NCBI RefSeq assembly: GCF_000337555.1
Contig: NZ_AOIO01000034.1
Span: forward strand, 1 to 64,000
Source of the DNA: Natrialba asiatica DSM 12278
GTDB taxonomy: Archaea > Halobacteriota > Halobacteria > Halobacteriales > Natrialbaceae
Direction: 5' to 3'
DNA length: 64,000 nt
In this document: positions 59,531 through 64,000 of the stretch, one piece after another
Numbering within the stretch: the stretch's first letter is position 1
How the letters are laid out: the number at the start of each line of letters is the position of its first letter
Position numbers and translations under genes: made by a program
The notes under the pieces: model-generated
What the model saw: the letters and a program-made list of their open reading frames with translations, nothing else
What the model was told of the DNA's origin: nothing
The model's database searches: none

Positions 59531-60631
59531 CTAGCGCGTCAGCGGCTGGTTGAAACTCCGCTCGCGCTCCATCACGACCTCCCACGTCCGCTCGCACTCG
59601 CAGGAGACCTGCTCGAAGACGGCGGGGTCCTGTCGCAGGTCGAAGTCCTTAATCGCCTTCTGTACGAGGTCGTCACACTCCTGGCAGTTATGCGGTCCGC
59701 GATCGGAGCCGTGGCCGACGGGGTCCGAGACGACGATGGCGTCTACATCGGCGGTCTCCTCGAGTACGTGTGCGACCGACCAGAGCCACGGCGGGCGGTA
59801 GCCGTCGTTGAAGTAGAGTTCATCGACCATCGTGTAGCGCTGGACGTTACAGGGGTTCATCGAAACGGTGTGACAGCCCTCGACGGCGGCGCAGCGTTCG
59901 ATGGAGGAGATCATATCCGCGGCGGCTTCGGATTCGGTGAGAAACGGCGGCTTCATCAGGAGATAGGCTTTGATGCCGGCGTCTGCCTCGCCGTCTGCGT
60001 CCTCGTCGGCGAGAGCGGCTTCCGCGCAGGCGTCCTCGAAGTCCGCGAAGTCGAAGTACTTGTTCACGCAGTCGTGGCGCACGCGATCGGTCGCCGTCTC
60101 GAGTCCGATCGCAACGTCGGTGTCGAGTCCGTGCTGGGTGAACTCGCCGATCTTCTCGCGGTCGACGAAATCCGGGAGCGATTCGACGACGATCCGTTCG
60201 CGGTCGGCGAAGGTGTCGGCGATGGCGCGGCGCGTCTTTGCACCGACTTCGCGTTCATCGAGGAAGGAGCCGGAGGTGTAGATCTTGATGAGTTGGGCCG
60301 GCTCGTCCCCGTTTTCCCGTTCGTGCTCGAGACAGACGTCGATCTGGTTCATCAGGGCCTCGTGGCTGACGCTACCGCCGTCGACGCTCTCGGCGACGTA
60401 GCCGCACATGGTACAGCCGCCGGCGCGCGCCCAGCGACAGCCGCCGGTGTTGAGGATGATGGTCAGGCTCTGTTTGACGCCGTCGGGCGTGTTGTCTTCG
60501 TCGAGCCAGACGCGGGTCGGCTCGTGGGGATCGTAGCTCGCCTCCTTGCGCGAGCGGATCTCCCGCATTACCTGGTTGTGGGCGTCCATGCCCTTGCCCT
60601 GCTCGTAGACTTCGGGCGTGGGTTGACTCAT
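59531..60631 (-). CDS. archaeosine synthase radical-SAM subunit RaSEA
   Basis: The 366-aa protein opens MSQPTPEVYEQGKGMDAHNQ. An atypical radical-SAM cluster motif is GCRWARAGGCTMCGYVA (Cys65-x7-Cys73-xx-Cys76). Later blocks are IKIYTSGSFLDEREVGAKTR, VESLPDFVDREKIGEFTQHG, VAIGLETATDRVRHDCVNK, HTVSMNPCNVQRYTMVDELY and GPHNCQECDDLVQKA. This fits RaSEA, which with ArcS converts tRNA preQ0-lysine at position 15 to archaeosine. ArcS is not in the window. The ATG at 60631 is supported by a minus-strand TATA-like GCTTTAGGC about 26 bases upstream. Confidence 0.9.
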   Translation of the reverse strand: MSQPTPEVYEQGKGMDAHNQVMREIRSRKEASYDPHEPTRVWLDEDNTPDGVKQSLTIILNTGGCRWARAGGCTMCGYVAESVDGGSVSHEALMNQIDVCLEHERENGDEPAQLIKIYTSGSFLDEREVGAKTRRAIADTFADRERIVVESLPDFVDREKIGEFTQHGLDTDVAIGLETATDRVRHDCVNKYFDFADFEDACAEAALADEDADGEADAGIKAYLLMKPPFLTESEAAADMISSIERCAAVEGCHTVSMNPCNVQRYTMVDELYFNDGYRPPWLWSVAHVLEETADVDAIVVSDPVGHGSDRGPHNCQECDDLVQKAIKDFDLRQDPAVFEQVSCECERTWEVVMERERSFNQPLTR

Positions 60632-60729
60632 TAGGCGGACAAAGCGGATGGGTGCCTAAAGCGCCTTCGTCTGGGCTGACCGACGTCCCTAATTTCACTC
60701 GATCGCAAACCGGCTGGTATCGCATCACC

Positions 60730-60921
60730 TCAACTGAGCCGCATTTCCCGCGTTTCGACGGCGCTACAGGACGGACAGACGAACTGGTACTGAACACGAT
60801 CTCCCGATGAACTGACGCGCCACCCGCCGCTCTCGTCGTGATACCCACACTGCCGACACGTAAGTTCAGTTTCGTCGAACTTCGCCCGGAGCCGATCGAA
60901 CGGGGAGTGGTAGGTAGACAT
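60730..60921 (-). CDS. HVO_0649 family zinc-finger microprotein
   Basis: The 63-aa protein (MSTYHSPFDRLRAKFDETEL) has two CxxC knuckles, CRQC (residues 22-25) and CPSC (49-52), around a short beta hairpin (WRVSSSGDRVQYQFV). It matches the haloarchaeal HVO_0649-type zinc-ribbon microproteins. Role unknown; nucleic-acid or protein binding is likely. A minus-strand GTTAATAAGG about 26 bases upstream of the ATG at 60921 fits a leaderless start. Confidence 0.82.
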   Translation of the reverse strand: MSTYHSPFDRLRAKFDETELTCRQCGYHDESGGWRVSSSGDRVQYQFVCPSCSAVETREMRLS

Positions 60922-61183
60922 GTGTTAGCATCTATCGTGATCCTTATTAACAGTTTGGCACCCAGTTATTCGGAGTCGAACAACAACCGGAGTTTTCGAA
61001 TAGATCTCGATTGGTGTTACCATGGGTACCAACGAATCACGACCGTTCGTTCCGATTCTGGCGGAGTAGGGAGTACCCATGAAACGAGAAGGTACCCTTA
61101 CTGTGCCGTAGCCTGTCGTTAGCGAGACAAACAGTGAGAGACGGTCAACGGCGTTTATGTGGGATGCTGTGGTGACTCGGGCC
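60922..61183. other. divergent promoter region with a long-range inverted repeat
   Basis: The 262 bases lie between the zinc microprotein and DUF1328 genes. Seen: minus-strand TATA-like GTTAATAAGG; plus-strand GCGTTTATGTG (61151-61161), about 28 bases before the DUF1328 ATG; and a 9-bp inverted repeat CATGGGTAC (61021-61029) / GTACCCATG (61073-61081) with a 43-base loop, plus a further GGTACCC at 61091-61097. No gene is supported. Confidence 0.45.
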
Positions 61184-61372
61184 ATGTTCGAGTTCACACC
61201 GCCGCTCCAGCTCGCCGGTGACGGCTTTCTGTACTGGGCGATCGTCTTTTTCGTCCTCGCGATCGTCGCGGCTGCAGTCGGTGCTCGGGGTGTCGCCGGC
61301 ATCTCGATGGAGATCGCACGGATTTTCGTGCTGGTCTTCATCGTGCTCGCGATCGTTGCACTCCTGTTGTGA
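61184..61372 (+). CDS. DUF1328 small membrane protein
   Basis: The 62-aa protein (MFEFTPPLQLAGDGFLYWAI, then VFFVLAIVAAAVGARGVAGI and RIFVLVFIVLAIVALLL) has two TM helices and the GAxGVAGxS turn between them, matching DUF1328 (YtjA-like). Such proteins are small and stress-linked in bacteria; function unknown. The ATG at 61184 is chosen over 61157 because GTTTATG lies 28 bases before it. Confidence 0.85.
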   Translation: MFEFTPPLQLAGDGFLYWAIVFFVLAIVAAAVGARGVAGISMEIARIFVLVFIVLAIVALLL

Positions 61373-61536
61373 CCGGACGCGACTCTCGAAGATCCATTGA
61401 ATCGCTCTCACTCGATACTCGATCGTGCAGGCGGGCAGTTTGAGAGGCTGATACCAATGGCCGTAACCGGAACCCGTTACCCAAGGGTGTGAACAACTAA
61501 CACTCTGGCGGCCCAAATAAACGGTGAGGGATTACC

Positions 61537-63459
61537 ATGACTGAACTCGGTGGTTTCCAGGACCGGCTCGCTCGCATCGATCTGTCGGAGGGAACAGTCG
61601 ACTACGAGTCGATCGACGAGGAAGATGCGCGGAAGTATATCGGCGCACGCGGGCTGGGTGTAAAGCACGTTTTCGAACAGGGACCGGACGTCGACCCGCT
61701 CGGGCCGGACAACCTGCTCGCGTTTATGAACGGGCCGCTATCGGGCACGCAGGTGACGATGAGCGGACGGATCGCCGTCTGCACGAAATCGCCGCTGACC
61801 GGTACGGTTACCGACAGCCACCACGGCGGCTGGTCCGGCGCTCGCCTGAAGTGGGCCGGCTTCGACGGACTGCTCGTCGAGGGACAATCCGACGACCCGG
61901 TCTACGCCTACGTCGACGACGGCGAGGTCGAACTCCGCGACGCCTCCCACCTCTGGGGGAACGGCGTTCACGAGACCCGCGACCGACTCGAGGAGGAAGT
62001 CGACGGCTCCTACGGGAAGAACCTCTCGCTGATGGCGATCGGTCCCGGCGGCGAAAACGAGGTCAAGTACGCGAGCATCGTGAACGAGGACGATCGGGCC
62101 TCGGGCCGCGGCGGAACGGGCTGTGTGATGGGGTCGAAGAACCTCAAAGCGATCGTCATCAAGTCGAACACGAAGATGCCCCAGCCGGCGGACCAGGAGA
62201 CGTTCCGCGAGGGCCACCAGCAGGCCATGCAGGCGATCACGGAATCCGAGGTCACCGCGCCGAACGAGGGCGGCCTCTCGCAGTACGGGACGAACGTCCT
62301 GATGAACATCGGCGAGGAGATGGACGGCCTCCCGACGAAGAACGGGCGCTATACGTCGACCGAAAGCATGCGCGAGACCGAGGGCGTCGACATCGATGCC
62401 GAGCGTGTCTCCGGCGAGAACGTCCGCGAAAACATTCTCGTCGACGAACCGACCTGTCACTCCTGCCCGGTTGCCTGCAAGAAGGAGGTCGAAGTCCAGG
62501 CGATGCACAAGGGCGAGGAGATGAACGTCCGGATGGAATCCTACGAGTACGAGTCCGCCTACTCGCTCGGACCGAACTCGGGACACACCGACCGCGACGC
62601 CATCGCGCTCATGATCGACCGCTGTAACGACATGGGCGTCGACACCATCGACACGGGGAACATGATGGCGATGGCCATGGAGATGACCGAGGAAGGCAAA
62701 CTCGAGGACGAGGGCGGACTCGACTGGGGCGACCACGAGACCATGGTCGACATGATCGAGCGCATCGCCCGCCGCGAGGACGACCTCGCGGACCTGCTGG
62801 CCGAAGGCCCGCGCCGCGTCGCGGACCGCAAGGAGGCCCACGACAACTCGCTTGCGGTGAAGGGCCAGACGATCGCCGCCTACGACCCGCGCTGCCTGAA
62901 AGGCATGGGGATCGGCTACGCCACCTCGAACCGCGGGGCGTGCCACCTGCGCGGCTACACGCCGGCCGCCGAAATCCTGGGCATCCCCGAGAAGGTCGAC
63001 CCCTACGAATACGAAGGCAAGGGCGAACTCACCGCCCAGTTCCAAGATCTCCACGCCATCAGCGACTCCTTCGACATCTGCAAGTTCAACGCCTTCGCGG
63101 AGGGCATCGAGGAGTACGTCCTCCAGTACAACGGCATGACCGGCCGCGACGTCACCGAGGACGAACTACTGCAAGCCGGCGAACGCGTCTACAACCTGGA
63201 GCGCTACTACAACAACCTCCTCGGCTTCGACGGCGACGACGACTCGCTCCCCGAGCGCTTCCTCGAAGACGGCATCCGCGGTCAGGGCGCAAGCGAGGGC
63301 GAGTTCTGCGAACTCGACGAAATGAAAGACGAGTACTACGACTACCGCGGCTGGGTCGACGGCGTCGTCCCCGAGGAAAAACTCGCCGAACTCGAAATCG
63401 ATATCGGGCCGGGAACGGGCGTCTCGACCGACGATTCGGCGGCTCCGGCCGACGACTGA
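61537..63459 (+). CDS. aor: tungsten-dependent aldehyde:ferredoxin oxidoreductase
   Basis: The 640-aa AOR oxidises aldehydes to acids and reduces ferredoxin in the cytoplasm, using a bis-tungstopterin and one [4Fe-4S] cluster. N-terminal domain: ARKYIGARGLGVKHVF, NGPLSGTQVTMSGRIAVCTK, TDSHHGGWSGARLKWAGFDG and ASGRGGTGCVMGSKNLKAIV. Cluster ligands are Cys307, Cys310 and Cys314 (TCHSCPVACKKE), and Cys515 (DICKFNAF). Other pterin contacts lie in SLGPNSGHTDRDAI and YATSNRGACHLRGYTP. Length is slightly above the usual 605-620, with a short acidic tail. The substrate subgroup cannot be read. No pterin-synthesis gene is adjacent. Confidence 0.95.
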   Translation: MTELGGFQDRLARIDLSEGTVDYESIDEEDARKYIGARGLGVKHVFEQGPDVDPLGPDNLLAFMNGPLSGTQVTMSGRIAVCTKSPLTGTVTDSHHGGWSGARLKWAGFDGLLVEGQSDDPVYAYVDDGEVELRDASHLWGNGVHETRDRLEEEVDGSYGKNLSLMAIGPGGENEVKYASIVNEDDRASGRGGTGCVMGSKNLKAIVIKSNTKMPQPADQETFREGHQQAMQAITESEVTAPNEGGLSQYGTNVLMNIGEEMDGLPTKNGRYTSTESMRETEGVDIDAERVSGENVRENILVDEPTCHSCPVACKKEVEVQAMHKGEEMNVRMESYEYESAYSLGPNSGHTDRDAIALMIDRCNDMGVDTIDTGNMMAMAMEMTEEGKLEDEGGLDWGDHETMVDMIERIARREDDLADLLAEGPRRVADRKEAHDNSLAVKGQTIAAYDPRCLKGMGIGYATSNRGACHLRGYTPAAEILGIPEKVDPYEYEGKGELTAQFQDLHAISDSFDICKFNAFAEGIEEYVLQYNGMTGRDVTEDELLQAGERVYNLERYYNNLLGFDGDDDSLPERFLEDGIRGQGASEGEFCELDEMKDEYYDYRGWVDGVVPEEKLAELEIDIGPGTGVSTDDSAAPADD

Positions 63460-63587
63460 ACCGCGGTTCCGACTCTCGCTGTCCGCTTTCGATCCGTTTT
63501 GCCTCGTCTTCAGTAGTTCCCGGCTAGAAAATCTCCGTGACCGTCGCTGGAGCCTGAGAGAACGATCCGAAATCCGCCCCACCCCAC

Positions 63588-63971
63588 TCACTCTGGATCC
63601 GACTCGCACTCGGACTTCACTCCGATACACACCGCCTCCCGAATCTCGAACGCCGTCTCGAACTCGCCCTCGCGATCCATCCGTCGACCGGCACGGAGTA
63701 CCTGCTCTTCGTGTGCCCGGCGAACCGCTGCGATCTCTCGCTCGCTCATCCCGAGTTCAGCGCCGAGGTCCGCCCAGTGACCCCACTCGACGAGAAACGC
63801 CTCGATGAACTCGTCGGCGTAGAGGCGTTCGAACTCGTGTCGGTAGCGCTCGAGTCGGTTGGCGAGATGCGTCTGTGCGTCGTCGACGAGTTCAGGGAGG
63901 CGCGTGGGTGGGACGCTCGCTTTCGCTGCGGTGAGCAGGAGGACCTGCCCGTCGATGGGGTCGGCGCTCAC
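63588..63971 (-). CDS. uncharacterised acidic helical protein
   Basis: The 127-aa protein has helix-rich segments: VLLLTAAKASVPPTRLPELV, DDAQTHLANRLERYRHEFER, LYADEFIEAFLVEWGHWADL, ELGMSEREIAAVRRAHEEQV and LRAGRRMDREGEFETAFEIR. The central part resembles an HTH (LGAELGMSEREIAAVRRAH) but the match is weak. It is convergent with aor, 128 bases apart. No family name is assigned; the genus-like pattern and codon use support a real gene. Confidence 0.7.
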   Translation of the reverse strand: MSADPIDGQVLLLTAAKASVPPTRLPELVDDAQTHLANRLERYRHEFERLYADEFIEAFLVEWGHWADLGAELGMSEREIAAVRRAHEEQVLRAGRRMDREGEFETAFEIREAVCIGVKSECESDPE

Positions 63972-64000
63972 GCTCGTTCAGCCTCCGGCACGCATGGCCT

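Noticed and set aside
61738-63054. 438-codon minus-strand frame inside aor
   Set aside because: It is a shadow; the tungsten-enzyme motifs are on the plus strand.

Overview
The window is chromosomal DNA of a halophilic archaeon (class Halobacteria). The proteins are strongly acidic and the DNA is GC-rich with C/G-ending codons. Most starts lie about 26-30 bases downstream of an A/T-rich TATA-like box, as expected for leaderless mRNAs. Several families seen here are typical of, or confined to, haloarchaea (DUF7344, DUF5791, DUF7109, DUF7556, HVO_0758 and HVO_0649 zinc fingers, CetZ). The order Natrialbales (Natrinema/Haloterrigena-like) is my guess; there is no rRNA gene to test it. I saw no tRNA, rRNA, IS element, integrase, prophage or CRISPR array.

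The first 25 bases are not genomic: they match the end of an Illumina Nextera (Tn5 mosaic-end) adapter. The window therefore begins at a contig edge and truncates an acetyl-CoA synthetase-like gene.

Layout. 0.9-6.1 kb: a small coiled-coil gene, smc and scpA (chromosome condensation). 6.2-14 kb: a membrane-tethered DUF7344 regulator, mtnP, a MATE exporter, a membrane-tethered winged-helix regulator whose operator recurs in front of the next gene (a Tat lipoprotein followed by a small membrane protein), a purine-type phosphoribosyltransferase, and an intracellular trypsin-fold protease. 14-25 kb: metabolism and translation (thiC, phzF-like, ppsA, mfnA, metG, pyk), with a decayed GYD-domain gene before pyk. 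25-34 kb: small and membrane proteins, a lipoprotein-cyclase pair, dph6, DUF373, sppA, a four-TM protein and a long coiled-coil protein. 34-49 kb: a cetZ paralogue, DHH phosphoesterase, PfkB kinase, glycosyltransferase, CoA-type Nudix, a creatininase/FAD-oxidoreductase/RAM-domain cluster, tmk, an NDUFA9-like SDR and a second cetZ. 49-55 kb: F420 genes cofC, cofG and cofH, with a DUF4350/S49-peptidase operon between cofG and cofH. 55-60 kb: purine genes purC, purU, purS and purQ. 60-64 kb: archaeosine synthase subunit RaSEA, a zinc-finger microprotein, DUF1328, a tungsten aldehyde:ferredoxin oxidoreductase and an uncharacterised gene.

Most of the window is ordinary core haloarchaeal sequence. 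The best candidate for an undescribed module is at 9.6-11.7 kb: a two-TM winged-helix regulator, a Tat lipoprotein made of two tandem homologous domains, and a small two-TM protein, tied together by the same dyad operator (CTCAAA-N6-TTTGAG) at the same place in both promoters.
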